A stretch of DNA of 64,000 bases, from positions 2,053,501 to 2,117,500 of the forward strand of contig NC_091971.1 of the NCBI RefSeq assembly GCF_036711975.1, read 5' to 3'. Both the position numbers and the translations under genes were made by a program. Every line of letters starts with the position of its first letter. Position 1 is the stretch's first letter. Positions 24,751 to 37,046 of this stretch are shown one piece after another. The stretch is from Onthophagus taurus (Eukaryota > Arthropoda > Insecta > Coleoptera > Scarabaeidae). The notes below the pieces were generated by a model that ran no database searches, was not told the DNA's origin, and worked only from the letters and a program-made list of their open reading frames with translations.

Positions 24751-26413
24751 ATGGATTTCTTAAAGGAAGAGTTTCAGAGGAAAGAAAAGAAGAAACCAAT
24801 ACTTTCCAAATGGACATTAATCGTAAATTAATTAATTAATCTTATTTCTTTTGTAATAATAGAGTGTTTATATTGTTTCCAGTTCTTAATATTTAATATT
24901 GTGGGAATTATTGCACTTATATGGAAAATATATACTCCAAATTGTTCAGAGCAATCAATTCCATCCTACTCAAGTTCGTCAAATCAGTGTGTTCCAAACG
25001 AGGACAAAAGTACATTAATATTTACTCAAATAGTAAGTAAGACTTAAGATAAAGATACTCAATAAGTTGTAAAATTATTTTTTAGTTATTTAGACATGGA
25101 GAAAGAACCCCAATGGTCATTGCTGGTCCGTATCCAAAAGATCCATATAAAAATTATACTTATGAACCTTATGGACCAGGAGCATTAACGATGGTAAAAT
25201 TATTTCATTTTAATTTAATTAATGAGTTAATTAATGAATTAATTATAGACTGGAAAACAAACTCTTTTCAAATTAGGAAAATACTTAAAATCATTGTATT
25301 GCGATCTGTTAGAAGATTATCATAGAGACACCGTTTATGCGTTATCTTCACCATTTCCTAGATGTCGCATTTCATTGTTAATAGTTTTAGCGGCAATGTT
25401 TCCACCGGAAAAATCTCAATGTCTCGCTAATGACCTAAATTGGCAACCGATACCTTACGAATCAAATGGATTTTTTACTGATACTGTAAGTTTTAAGTTA
25501 CATTAATAAGGTTTAAGTACAACTTTTTCGTTTTAGACATTTTTATCTTTTGTAAATTGCGATAAGTTTACATATTTGTATCAAGAAGAAACCAAGAAAT
25601 CGGTAAAAAATAACGATATAAAAAATTTTAAGGAAATACTCGAAAAATTATACGAACACACCGGAGCAAAATTTTCGAGCTATCGCGATTTATTTAATTT
25701 ATCTCTACACCTAAAATTACAAGTAAAAATGTATATCAATTAGGTTTTTGGATATTTTTTTTAATACATTTTGTTATTAATAGAAAGAATTTGGTCTTCG
25801 GCTCCCAAGTTGGGCCAAAGAATTCATGCCAATACTCGAAGAATTTGAAATTCTTACTTATAACATATCAGGAAGAACAGAAGAACTTAAAACGTTATCT
25901 GGAGGTAAATTAAAACAAATACATCAACTTATTTAATTGATTTAATTTTTATTTTAGGATTTATTTTAACGGAAATAATAAATTCAATCAAATCAAAACT
26001 ACACAATCCAAAAATGAATTCGCGCAAAATTCATTTATATTCCGGTCATGATTTTACAATTGCGAATTTAATGGGAGCTTTAGGTCAATATTCGAACAAA
26101 ATAATCCCTTACGCTTCATTTCTTTCGTTTGAATTACATCAAATAAATAAGGAATACGCTGTGAAGGTAAATTATTTAATTCTTTTAGTATTAAGTTTCT
26201 ATTTATATTTTTTTGATTTAGATTCTTTATCATCAACGATCATATGATCGCCCAAAACCTCTTATATTGAAAGGTTGTTTCCAAGAATTGTGTCCTTTAA
26301 ACACTTTTCTAGGAATTTATAGCAAATACATGGCAACACCCGAAATGTGTATATTAGACGAACAATTTAAATTATCAAATTCTTCTGAATACTTTCACTT
26401 TCGTAAAAATTAA
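24751..26413 (+). CDS. Histidine acid phosphatase paralog 4
   Basis: Eight exons: 24751-24822, 24883-25032, 25086-25193, 25249-25485, 25537-25722, 25784-25904, 25958-26166 and 26222-26413. They encode 424 residues. LFRHGERTP (His78) and SGHDFTIAN (His322-Asp323) are intact. The layout is as in paralog 3: basic head, hydrophobic anchor at about residues 25-40, catalytic domain, and a C-terminal tail ending in FHFRKN. Exon phases are identical to genes 2 and 3, but sequence divergence is larger, so this copy split off earlier. It lies outside the satellite-framed block. AATAAA-type signals lie at 26457 and after. Confidence 0.92.
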
Positions 26414-26519
26414 TCTTATCATATAAATTTTAATGTAGTAATTATTTTGTAACATAATAATAAAAATCTTGATTTTATCTAAACAAAAAAAACTATATTC
26501 CCGTTATCATCCTATTCGC

Positions 26520-26895
26520 GTTCACTAACATTATGAACTGAGATTTCTTCGGGGGCAACAGCTCCGTGTCGAACAATGCCTTGGATTGTACTAAATGGTC
26601 ACAATTAAAAATGCCAATCATAGAGGTTGATCGTATCTGGTTCCCGGTTGATCCCGCGGCGAAGAAACCCAGGAATGACTAATGAATCCACATTTGTCGA
26701 AGGATCAACGCCTCTACTATTCTCTTTTCCCATAGATCCTGCAAGCGACTCCGCCGTTGGGTTCTTAGTGGTTGCTGCCGTTCGTGAGAATCGAAATCAA
26801 CTTTTACTTAGAGCTTGTGGGACCACACCCTGCGTTCTCCTCCCGGCACAAAGTGGTCTAAATTCGAAAAAACCCGAACAAAAATATTTTAACGC
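26520..26895. other. GC-richer block of unknown nature
   Basis: Clearly richer in G+C than its surroundings. It contains a 91-codon plus-strand frame (26627-26902) without recognisable homology and pieces such as GGTTGATCCCGCGGCG that faintly recall a tRNA B box. It could be a retroelement 5' region or a SINE relic. Not a confident gene. Confidence 0.3.
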
Positions 26896-27270
26896 AGTTT
26901 AGGTTGAGATAATTTTTTGAAACTTGGTATGTGGCTATAGGACTATATGCTAAAGACTTTGTGAACTTTTGATCAAATATGGCAACCGGAAGTACTAATT
27001 TACTTGAGGTCACATTCTACTTTTTTCATATAATTTAGGTTCTTAGAATTGGATAAATACAAAATTTTATACAACGCTATTAAATCGTGAAGGATAACTA
27101 AATACAAAATTGTTTAAACTAAATTGGTTATATAGTTTACTTCGATGTAAGGTTTTTATAAATAAATCTTTAACGTAACTGGTTCGTTAGAACTTTTTCA
27201 GGTTCCACTATTCGTACAATTTTGGATTTTATACCGGAAGTAGACCATAACTTCGTTATTTTAAATAAAA
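26896..27270. repeat. Dispersed repeat flanking the Jockey-like LINE (left)
   Basis: AT-rich sequence with CCGGAAGTA and ACCATAACTTCGTTATTTTA motifs, which also occur beside LINE copy 1 near 9400. It looks like an old non-coding transposon interrupted by the LINE; its continuation is at 29115-29400. Confidence 0.4.
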
Positions 27271-27274
27271 TGGA

Positions 27275-29114
27275 GTATGCTCATTGTTTGCTGATTTCTT
27301 TTCTTCGGTTTTTGTGGATCCTGCTCCAATCCAGCAGAATGTCGATTGTATAGAAATGGATACCCTTCCTTTGAGTCAGATGCAGTTTGACAGAATTGAG
27401 GTTGAGGAGGCCCTGATGGGCATCAGGGTTACAAACAGTATAGGTACTGATGGTATTCCATCAATTTTAATCAAGGAATGTTCACACTCTCTGTCCCTTC
27501 CTTTAACTATTTTATTTAATGCTTCATTGAAAGTGGGTGTCTTTCCTTTATTGTGGAAGCGGGCTTTTGTTCTTCCCATTTTTAAATCTGGGGACCGTGG
27601 TGCTATATCCGATTACCGCCCCATATCTATTTTGCCAGCATTTGGGAAAGTGTTTGAGAAAGTAGTTCATGCACGTCTATTCTTTGCCCTTAAGTCTAAA
27701 ATCAATTCTAGACAACATGGTTTTTTTGCTGGTCGCTCGGTGGAGAGTAACTTGCTTGAATATACCCAGTATATCTTATCTACTCTGGATGATTCTTGTC
27801 AGGTTGATTCAGTTTATACGGATTTTAGTAAAGCTGGGTGGATCACAACTTACTTCTGTTCAAATTAAAGAAGTTTGGTGTTCAGGGAAATCTTTTGCAA
27901 TGGCTTGCTTCCTATCTGAAGGAGAGATGCCAGATTGTTTCGGTTAATGGTTTTTTCTCTAATCCTGTGTCGGTTCCTTCTGGTGTTCCACAGGGTAGCC
28001 ATCTGGGCCCTTTACTGTTTAATATTTATGTTAACGACATATTTGACGTCGTTAATTATGCCCAATGTTTAATGTATGCTGACGATTTAAAACTCTTTCT
28101 CCGTATCTCCTCACCTCTTGATTGTTCTAAACTGCAATCTGACTTAAACAATCTACATGCTTTTTGCTTAAATAATCGCCTTTCATTAAACTTATCAAAG
28201 TGTAATGTTATTTCCTTCTCTAGGAGGGTGAACACAATCCACTACAATTATAGCGTCGCTGGTGAGAGGTTGCAACGTGTCTCATTTATTAGAGATTTGG
28301 GTGTTACATTTGATTATAAATTATTATTTGATAAATATATCGATACTGTTGTCTCCAAAGCCTGGCGTATGTTAGGATTTATTATGAGATCAACGGTAGC
28401 TTTTTCAAACATTGCTGCAATTAGAAATCTTTATTTTGCCTATGTTTACAGCACACTTAACTTCTGCAGCGTTGTTTGGAATCCTCAGTATCTCTCGTAT
28501 AAATCTAGAATTGAGCGTATTCAATCTAAATTCCTCAAATACCTTTGTTTTAAATTTTCCATTCAATACATTGATTACGAATCAACTTGCACTTGTTTTC
28601 GTATGTTAACCCTCAACCAGCGTCGCTTTTGTGGGGATATATTATATTTTTACAAACTTTTGAACAACAAGTGTGATTCTCCAATGCTTGTTGGTTCTAT
28701 ATGTGTTCACGTTCCTCCGAGATTACTTCGCTTTGATTTTCTATTTATGACACCTACTCCTAGAACCAATGCCTGTCAAAACTCTCCTTTATTGAGAATG
28801 GTAAGATCGGCAAATCGTGTTAACATAGATCTGTTTCAGCATTCTTTCTATGCATTTAAAAAACTGCTCTTTGCTGCAGTTGGTGTGTTGCCTCGAGCGT
28901 TCATTTGATATTTGATATATTTATATCACCTAAACTTAGTTTTAGTTTTTTTTTCCTTTTGAATCCCTTTTGTACTATTAATGTTAATTCATTATTATTA
29001 TTATTGTGAACTGTAATTCTATTTTATTTGTATACAATTGGTTGTTTGTGGTACAGTATTATTGGGTTCGACCTGTTTCTGTACCCACATCAAATAAATA
29101 AAAAAAAAAAAAAA
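27275..29114 (+). mobile_element. Jockey/CR1-like LINE, 5'-truncated
   Basis: Reverse transcriptase of a non-LTR retrotransposon. The first frame (27284-27868) covers IGTDGIPSILIK, FKSGDRGAISDYRPISILP and YTDFSKA. A second frame (about 27838-28908) covers VDHNLLL-like sequence, PSGVPQGSHLGPLLFN, the catalytic YADDL and the thumb and C-terminal region, to the stop at 28906-28908. A small deletion just after FSKA removes the FD of the catalytic A motif and shifts the frame. A 3' UTR follows, with AATAAA at 29094 and a poly(A) run at 29098-29114. No RNase H or zinc knuckle, unlike the I-type copies. The 5' half is absent. Confidence 0.92.
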
Positions 29115-29445
29115 TGCTATAGTTTTTATTACGCCATTTAATTGTACGTAAAAAAATAGATTAACTTTGATAAAAGTTATCGGTTCTAAACTTTTTTTGG
29201 TAAATTTCACCATGCTGTTTAAAACCCCATATCTCAGCCAACGTTCATTCAAAAAAGGTCTAAATTGGTACGATTATTCTTCAGATACAGGGTGGTCAAA
29301 AATTGAATTATTGTTTCTCCATTTTCAATGGCGAGAAAGTAGAAAATTTTAAATGGAACGTACCATGCTTTTTTAGCCTATCAGAAAGGGAATTTAATTC
29401 TCTATAACTTATCTACGTTGCTTAACAATGTATGTTTCTTTTTGT
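29115..29445. other. Right flank of the Jockey-like LINE
   Basis: Old repeat sequence with a CAGGGTGGTCAAAAATTGAA motif at 29289 and AAATGGAACGTACC at 29350. It presumably continues the element split by the LINE. No gene. Confidence 0.35.
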
Positions 29446-29970
29446 TCTGTTTCAGACCATTCTTCGTCATCTTCATCTTCGTTGCATCCTGCCTCATATA
29501 GCTCTTGTTCTAATTCTTGTTCTTCGTCATATTCATCTTCTTCTTAGCGATCTTTTTCTTCTTCCTGGTCTTCTACATTGTCTATTATAAGTAATCTTTT
29601 AGTCTCCATACTCATCTTTTTATGTTTTCTAGAAATGTGCTGTTGAAAATTACTTATAAATGGATCTGAGCTGAGTAGCACTCTTTCAGATTTTTTTGTT
29701 ATTAGTTTCTTGCACTTCTTCCGACAACTCTCCAATAGGTAGTAGAGGTTCTTTAATGACTGCAGATCCATGTATCAAAATTTTATGAACGCTGGTTGGC
29801 ATATAGTACCAGCCATAAAATGGACGTACTTTTCGGCAGTTTTGAAACAGTATTTATCAAATTCATTGCAATTAATATTGTACCCACTGTTTAATGAAAT
29901 CTCTGATGATAATTTAGTAAAAGTACGTATGAGCCAGTCACCTTCCAAGTTCTAATTTTTAATCTATATG
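29446..29970 (-). pseudogene. Broken ORF of a transposon-type arthropod protein
   Basis: On the minus strand one frame runs from about 29960 (EGDWLIRTFTKLSSEIS) through EFDKYCFKTAEKYVHFMAG, a stop near 29773, KSERVLLSSDPFISNF, HISRKHKKMSM and a very acidic tail after a second stop. The sequence resembles a repeated arthropod family, probably transposon-borne, with a Cys-Lys-rich middle and an SDP-(F/V)-IS motif. Two in-frame stops and loss of the usual HG motif mark it as dead. The family identity is from memory and uncertain. Confidence 0.4.
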
Positions 29971-30039
29971 AAATGTGAAGCAGACACACAAAAAACCCAA
30001 TGTATGCATGGAGAACAGACAAATCAAACTTAAAACCTT

Positions 30040-30235
30040 CTAGCTCTACCGTTCATCAACTAACACTAGAAACTTTCGGGTTTTGTCGTGCGTCTTCTAA
30101 GAAAAGGTTTGACGTTTTGATGTTGCAACCTTCTTCAGAAACACTTCGAACCAGTTTAGTTAGTTAAGAGTTAGTACTAGTTTTAGTTCTAATTTTAGTT
30201 CAATTAACTCCGGCCGTGAAAACCTTCGTACTTAT
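30040..30235. repeat. Dispersed minisatellite piece plus hairpin motif
   Basis: Contains CTAACACTAGAAACTTTCGGG and GTTAGTACTAGTTTTAGTTC, which are pieces of the palindromic minisatellite unit. At 30109-30139 there is an inverted CTGAAGAAGGTTGCAAC motif of a type often found next to Penelope-like elements. The adjoining GTGAAAACCTTCGTACTTA recurs, diverged, near 56040. Confidence 0.55.
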
Positions 30236-33200
30236 AAAAGAAGTAGATATTTCAAGTGTTCCAGTTTTTTGCCGCACTGTATCTAACAACCACTTCCGGT
30301 TGTTAAATATGTCTGAAACTTTAAGTCTGATATTCTATTATTGTTATGCCGGTTTACACCAAATATACGAGATTTATCTTTTAAGAAAAAGAATATAAGC
30401 ATTTTATATGAAAACACACTCAGGCACTGATCATCTTTGATCGCTAATATCTTGGTAAGGAGCAAGTTAAAGCAAGATGTGGTTATCATGTTATATAGAG
30501 CACATCTCAAAGAATAAGAATATTCTAGCGACAAAAGTACTTCTTGCGTCTTCTGCCAGATATATATGTTAAAACATTTGGTTGTAACTTCAAGTAGGTG
30601 TTAATTACCTTTAAAAGACGTATTTCTGCAAAAATATTTTAAAAATTAGAAATGTGCCAAACGAAGACCTTTCTATACTGTTCAATATAGCAACAACGCA
30701 TTGTCTTGAAAAAGTGGAACACAATATATTTTCTTCATCTAAAGTTGTAGCATTTTATGATATTTAATACACAAGAATTGTAGTACTGTTTTATTGCGTA
30801 CAGTTGGCACTAGAAAGTACATAAGACTTTATTCCTTTCACCTCTCAGTCTATTAGGACCTAAAGTACATGTAACATGTAAAAAAAACGAAAAGAAAAAT
30901 TTCGTAAATATAATTTGATTGACTGTGCGGCAGGTTAAGAAAATTTAAACCACAAAAACAGTTTAAAAAGTTGTAGAAGAAATGAAAAACAAAACTTATT
31001 ATCTTCCAAAAAGTAATATTATATTGTTATTTTGTATGTGGTGGGTCCATACCTAAGCAATTAGTACCTCCGAAATGTATTTATGGTTGGAAGGGTGAGG
31101 AAGGTTTAATCTTCCGGTAGTGAGTTTTATAGACAGTAATAAAACCATAAAAGACAGGTAAATACGCACCACAGTACCAACCGTAATAATAGCTTACGTG
31201 TATCTTTTCGCGTTCTTCCGACAAAACTATTTAGTAGCGTCCAAATAAACAAGAAATATTTACTTTTAGCATTTACTTAACACTTGACGTGGCGTAGTAA
31301 GTAGCGCGAGAAAGATTTTCGTTTATGTATACACAATATATCTTTCAAAAATCGGCTAATAAATCATTTTGTTCTTGAGAAAAAAATATTCTAAACGCTA
31401 AAATCCGAACCCGTGGATAATTGATTGATCTATTGACCTGTTGAATGGTATTGAAGGTAAAGAAGATAACCGGATGGACAAATCAATAAAGGGCATCTCC
31501 AATACGTGTTACAAATTCTTTGTAATGTTCTTAATTGAATGCGGTGTCCGATCGCATTTTCTGATTCCCTGCTCTCGATACGGGATTAAGATCGCTCGAT
31601 ACGCCTCTTCTTCTTATTCTTCTTCATTGTAAAAACATCAGGCTACCATCTCAATTTTTTTCTCCTTCTCGTTTCACCATTTTCTGCTCTTTTTTTTGTT
31701 ACTTTATAAGTTTATCCTCTACATTATATTATTTGTATTGTTGTTTACAACCCGTCAAATAGGTTTTATTTTATCTTTTTTGATTTTCAATAGAATCAAC
31801 AAATCCAAAAACTGTTCCTCCATACAAAAAGTTTATCCTCTCATAATCTTTTACTTCTTTATAACAAAAGGCTAATAACTCGTTAAACAAATCGGGTTCG
31901 GAAGTTGTAGAGGCGACAACAAGAAAAAGCTAGTGGAAGCCTCCAAGTGTTTATACTTTAACCGGTGTCCGAAGCAAATGCAGTTTACCCAGAACCCTGT
32001 TAGAGAAAAGGTATGTAAGAAAACCGGAATAAATCCTATTGTCGCAGTAAATCGCTTCAATTGCCTACCTATCAGTGCGTAAACCTTAACTTAAATCCGC
32101 CTTGAAATGGTCTTTTTGTCGTCGCAGTTAATTAAAAGCATTAATCGCATGTTTAACGTCAAGTTTTCTGCACATAACTCCTTTTTTTCCCTAACAACTA
32201 CCTGTGAATACAATAGAGTTATACTACGTTTAAGATACTTTTTAGCCCTCCCCTGCCGTTAAAAAAGAAGTCTTAGTTACAGATCATTTCAATTTTCAAT
32301 TCTATTAGTTAGATTAATTTTGCTATCACATATCAGTAGCACTTGTAAGCAGGGGTGGTCTACCCCATAAAAAGAAACGAAATCACCTCTTATCTTTTTA
32401 TCAAGCAACCCGTCGACTTCCTGAAGGCAGCCTCTCTTAATTACCGATTGGAAAGTGAAGTAAACTAGATTAGATAGGAACAAAACCAAACCTCCCCGAA
32501 AATAAAAAAAAACCCGATGACAGAATGAAATACGGACGGTAACTTTTGAGCAATGCCCCTCTTGTAATCGTTATCTTTACTGCGTCGGAAAATTAAACTT
32601 TATTTGTTGACTGTTTGGGTAAGTGTTATTGTATCAGCGGCGTTCCAACGTCATCCCATCTTTCTCTCTCAGTTCCCATCGAGATTAGACTTCTCAGAAT
32701 GCCGGTAATGAAGTACAAATATCGGGTGGAAATAATTGAAATTTTTGAACGCGATATTCATTAGGACAAGAAAGGAATAAGCAACAATGTGGTTGATGCA
32801 CGATCTAACCCTTTTGTTTTGATCTCGCCTGCCAAGATGTTTAGATAGGATACAAATATATATTAGTGTCCTGTTAATCTTGATTTTTACTTTAAAAAAG
32901 GTAAAGTTAATTATTATTAAAACAGTTATTTTTCCTCTGCTATTTTACTACCTGTACATTTTTGATATTTCGAGAGAGGTTAACGTTTTTAGATTGCGAC
33001 GTTGTGAAACAAAAGCTCGACAAACGGCATAAAGTCTTCGACGTGACCTCAGCAAATATATGCACTAGGGATTGTGTATAGTTGGTATTTTAGTTTCTAA
33101 GTTGACATTATGTCACCCCGGGGCAGTCGCCTGGCGGCCAAATAAATCTCTTCTCGAGTGACAGAAGATGTTAAAAATGCTAACAATGAGTGGACAAATA

Positions 33201-33680
33201 TTTAACTGTTTGCGGGTATTAATAAATCGGAAAATAAGGCTGGAAAACGCAAACAACGAGAAAGTCCCGTCGCACTTTGGACATCACGCACATTTGGTCG
33301 CCTCGGCACTTAAAGGCACCTTCAGAAGTGGTTAGGATAACACTTCAGAAGTTGAAAGGACGAAAAATTTATTATCTTGTGAGATTAGCTAATCCTTAAA
33401 ATTATCATGGGAAAATAAATTATTATTGAGAACGAAAGTGTTACTTTATCAACAATAATACAATAATTGGCGACATAAAACGGAATATATTGCAAAATAA
33501 AATAACTAACAGTGCCTAAAACTAAAATGAATGCCACATATTTTTCGCAAATTCTTATACTATAATTGCCTAAAACTACAAGTTTTTCTTAATATGTTAT
33601 AAATAAATGTCCATAAAAAACATAAAATTTAATTTTTGACACATTCCAGACTCTGTACCCTTATAAATTTTATTCTTAAC
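30236..33680. other. Gene-free stretch
   Basis: About 3.4 kb in which neither strand shows a supportable gene or RNA. The stretch 31900-33350 is somewhat richer in G+C. Short frames (31441, 31872, 32289) have no recognisable product. Could hold regulatory DNA or old repeats. Confidence 0.35.
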
Positions 33681-33683
33681 AGA

Positions 33684-33770
33684 ATTGCTCTCTTGCACTT
33701 TTGCTCTCAGACGCAGAGATATCGAAGAAAGTACAAAAATATGATGAATTCGTTGTTTTTTCAAACTATT
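33684..33770. repeat. Solitary piece of the 174-bp satellite
   Basis: ATTGCTCTCTTGCACTTTTG followed by CTC(A/T)(G/A)A(C/T)GC and ATATCGA matches the unit tandemly repeated at 54480-55500, with scattered differences. Confidence 0.7.
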
Positions 33771-33774
33771 TATG

Positions 33775-33911
33775 GTAACATTGAGAAATCTGCGGGATCA
33801 CTCAGAGGAAAACCCCGTAAAAGATGGTTGGACGATGTGAAGGATTACTTAGGTGGCTATAGTCTTTACCGCTTAAAAGTGTACAAAATAACATTTGGAC
33901 GTAGGGCTTAA
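33775..33911 (+). pseudogene. C-terminal LINE relic
   Basis: The frame carries SLRGKPRKRWLDDVKDYL. The G-(K/R)-P-(R/K)-(K/R)-RW-(L/M)-D-D-V signature is common at the C-terminus of reverse transcriptases of several LINE clades. Only this tail remains. Confidence 0.45.
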
Positions 33912-34149
33912 ATTAAATTTTTTTAAAGATAGGCAACCAATTACACGTAGCGAAAATATGTGTTGCCTTGCCAGAAAATAAATTAATTATTTATAATAAT
34001 GATAATAAAAGGAATTTATTTTAATTGTACATTAAATATTATTACAAAACATGCAAAAAAAAAGAAAAAAAAATAACATTGCTTTTTGATACAAAAATAT
34101 TTATAAAATAATAAAATGTATAAATTTTTAAAAATACTTAAAAAAAAAG

Positions 34150-35190
34150 TAATAAATAATTAATAGATTATTTGAAGATTCGCCCAATCTTCCGCCGTCA
34201 CTTTACATAGTGCCTCGTCCCATATTGACAGTACCTTTCCTCACCATATCCATCTCTACCAATATGTTTATTATAATATTGTTTACAGTTCGCCCAAACC
34301 ATTTCAATGGAATTGAATTGACAATGACATGGAGATAATCGAATTACTTTGTGGCCCTATTCATTAACAAGTTCATCAATTTCATACACTTTGTTGTTGG
34401 GTGATTTTTGGAGATTAATATACTTCTGCTTTTAACATGTTTTCCTGATGAGTAATATTTTTTGTTTTTAAATACTTAATTAGCTCTCCCTTACGCTATG
34501 TTAAGCTAAACTGAGCGTATCTAAATTAGGAAGCAACTGCTCCATGAACCACTTTTGAAAAGGTCAGCTTCATGTTAACATAATAATCTGCTGATTTAGA
34601 TGTGGAAGAAAACAAGAGATCTGAGCCCTTTATAAATCCAGGATTATTGCCAGCATGCAACACCTATAAATTAGACCTACCTTTTCCCTTCTCCATTAGG
34701 TTTTTTCACAGGTCTTAAAATATTGCTCTTAACAATGCAATATGTGGCTGTTCCAACAAACCACTTCTTTGGTTATTTATGTGGTACGTAAAACCTATAG
34801 TTGGTAGTAACTTTCTCAGGCTCATTTAAGAAACCCTTTATTACCATCACATTTCCTCCAAATGCCATGTTCTATTCATATTTCTGATGGCAATCATACA
34901 TATATTGACTTATTTTTTGGCCGATTAACCGTCTTATGGGGCGATGATATTGAAGAGGAAACCGAAACCCCATAAGCTTCAGCAGTTCTCTAAATAAAAA
35001 TTATTTTTGAGGTTAAGCGGAAATAAAATTAAAAATACTTACTTCATTAAGAGTAGTCTCACTTAAACTTTCAAATAATTATGTACGTTCATCAACATCA
35101 CCATTGCTTTTCTATTTAACATTTTTCCTTTTAACGAAAACATTTTACGAAAATTCGTTTTAACAACTCGTACCCGTTTTAGAGGTTAGT
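34150..35190 (-). pseudogene. DDE transposase relic
   Basis: Minus-strand pieces in different frames read GEGKR, LHAGNNPGFIKGSDLLF, SADYYVNM and, further on, SPCHCQFNSIEMVWANCK. This order matches the catalytic core of a widespread arthropod DDE transposase family in the IS630/Tc1/mariner superfamily: an LHAGG-GF segment, then a DYH-like motif, then a LPPYHCELNPIELVW-like motif bearing the last acidic residue. Many stops and shifts; clearly dead. Confidence 0.6.
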
Positions 35191-37046
35191 TTTGTTTTGG
35201 TCGGTATAGAAGCGTGGTCGGTTACCGACATCAAAAAAGAGATCTGTACCGTACGAGGAAAATTATGAAAATCGATGAATTACTCTCGTTTTTCGTGGTA
35301 TAGATAGCCTATACAATAGGAGTAGACGGGAATGGCGTAGAATTGTTAAGGAGGCCAAAGGAAGAAGTAGACAAAATTTAACGCTGAATAACAACTAAAA
35401 TTAGACCTATAGTTCGTTTTTTTTTCTATAATACTTGTCAATGTAAATTTTTTAGGGTTTCTGTTGGTATTATCTAAGAGCCTTATAAAATTTATGTTGT
35501 TTTTCTGATTTTTAGTAACATTTTCAGTAACTAAATAGTTGAGGTTAAAATACTAATAAATTTTTAGATAAATACGATTTAACAAAGTAAAATTAATTAG
35601 AATTAAATAGGACAAAACACCTTTTCTAGGTAAATAAATGGCAAATAAACGCCCCACAACATTTTTTAAGCACCTTTTTTTTTGAATAACGAAAGCTAAA
35701 ACGTCAGTGTGACATATTTATTTCAAAACATGATAAAACAAAACTCCCTGTTAGTTTTGCCAACTTTACAACAATTTGGCAGGTATTATAGAAAAAAATG
35801 AACTATAGAAACATTCGGGTTTAGCCGTTATATCGAGGTTTTACTGTATTGTTACAATTAAAGTAATTATGGATATAAACAAACAAGTTTTATTTAATTT
35901 TTTTTATTACTACTATTGACAAAAAACAATTATATCCGTACCACATAATTTTTTCATATGCTATACAAAATATTACAAATTTTCTTGAATATAAATAAAT
36001 TTATTTTCATTTTATTTATTGATATTATAAATAGCTTATCGTATTACCTAATTAGGACTATGTGCAAGACATTGTTTCTCATCAATATATTTTTTGACTT
36101 CATTTTCCACGTTCGAATACAATTGCTAACTTGGAATTGACGCACGAAAAAATGATAAGATTTAATAGAAAAATTGGAACCACGTATACCTACTATAAAA
36201 AAAATTACAATTCGATATTTACAGCTTTTCACCTTTTTTGTCACCAACTTTTTATTACTTTACTCCTTTAATAGTTTAATCATTGTCACCTTTGCTACAT
36301 CCGCATACTATTTACATGACTAGAAAAATTACATTTTATTCTCCCATTAAATCGTTTAATTACAAAACATTTCTTTTTCACAATGGTGTTATAAACAATT
36401 TAAATGGTCATATTGCCACAGGCAGGTAAACTGTACCCTATTTTTATTAAATTAAAAAAGTCACACCACCAACAGAAACAACACTTTTTACTTAGCTTTT
36501 GAACACATAAGGGATGATATCACAGAAATTAATGTGGATAAAATGAAAAAATAAATAAAATTACTGGCTTTTATAACTTCAAATAAAATTGTTTTCGATT
36601 TAAAACAATAAAATAATAAGTAGATAATTATTTGAAATCAAATTGGAATGAATTAATTAAGACTGCTTAATTTTACGAGGTATGATGTTAATTTACTGGC
36701 GTATGAGATGCTTTTAAAAACTATTTTTGGAAGGACATTTTTTACGCATATATTTCAAAATTAATTAATAAAGATATTTGTAAAAAAAAATTAACGTTCA
36801 ATAAAGTCCAAAAAAATATAATCAAACCTAAAAATAAAAGAGATTCAGTGTTAAAAATTAACTAAAATAAGTTAAATAAAGTCGGTGGTAACTGGAAGTG
36901 CATATAGAGTCCCGATTTCTTGTTTTTTCAAGTCTATTTTTAGTTATATCACAATGGCAAACCTAACATTCCAGATAGACCTTTCCTAGATACTTTGTAC
37001 GATATTCACTCTATTTTCTTTCTTTATAAATTCACTAATGCATATG
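35191..37046. other. Gene-free stretch before Fsn
   Basis: Mostly AT-rich spacer. One landmark is the 35805-35850 transposon-end fragment, listed separately. The last few hundred bases are likely Fsn 3' UTR. Confidence 0.4.
35805..35850. repeat. Minisatellite hairpin arm fused to a TIR-like end
   Basis: GAAACATTCGGGTTTAGCCG, identical to one arm of the palindromic minisatellite, runs directly into TTATATCGAGGTTTTACTGTA. Read on the other strand this is TACAGTAAAACCTCGATATAA, which resembles pogo/Tigger-type transposon termini. Confidence 0.6.

Noticed and set aside
26640-26670. tRNA-like B box in the GC-rich block
   Set aside because: No matching A box or cloverleaf could be drawn around it.
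32700-32766. Small ATG frame (MPVMKYKYRVEIIE...)
   Set aside because: Only about 20 codons, no homology and no splice context.
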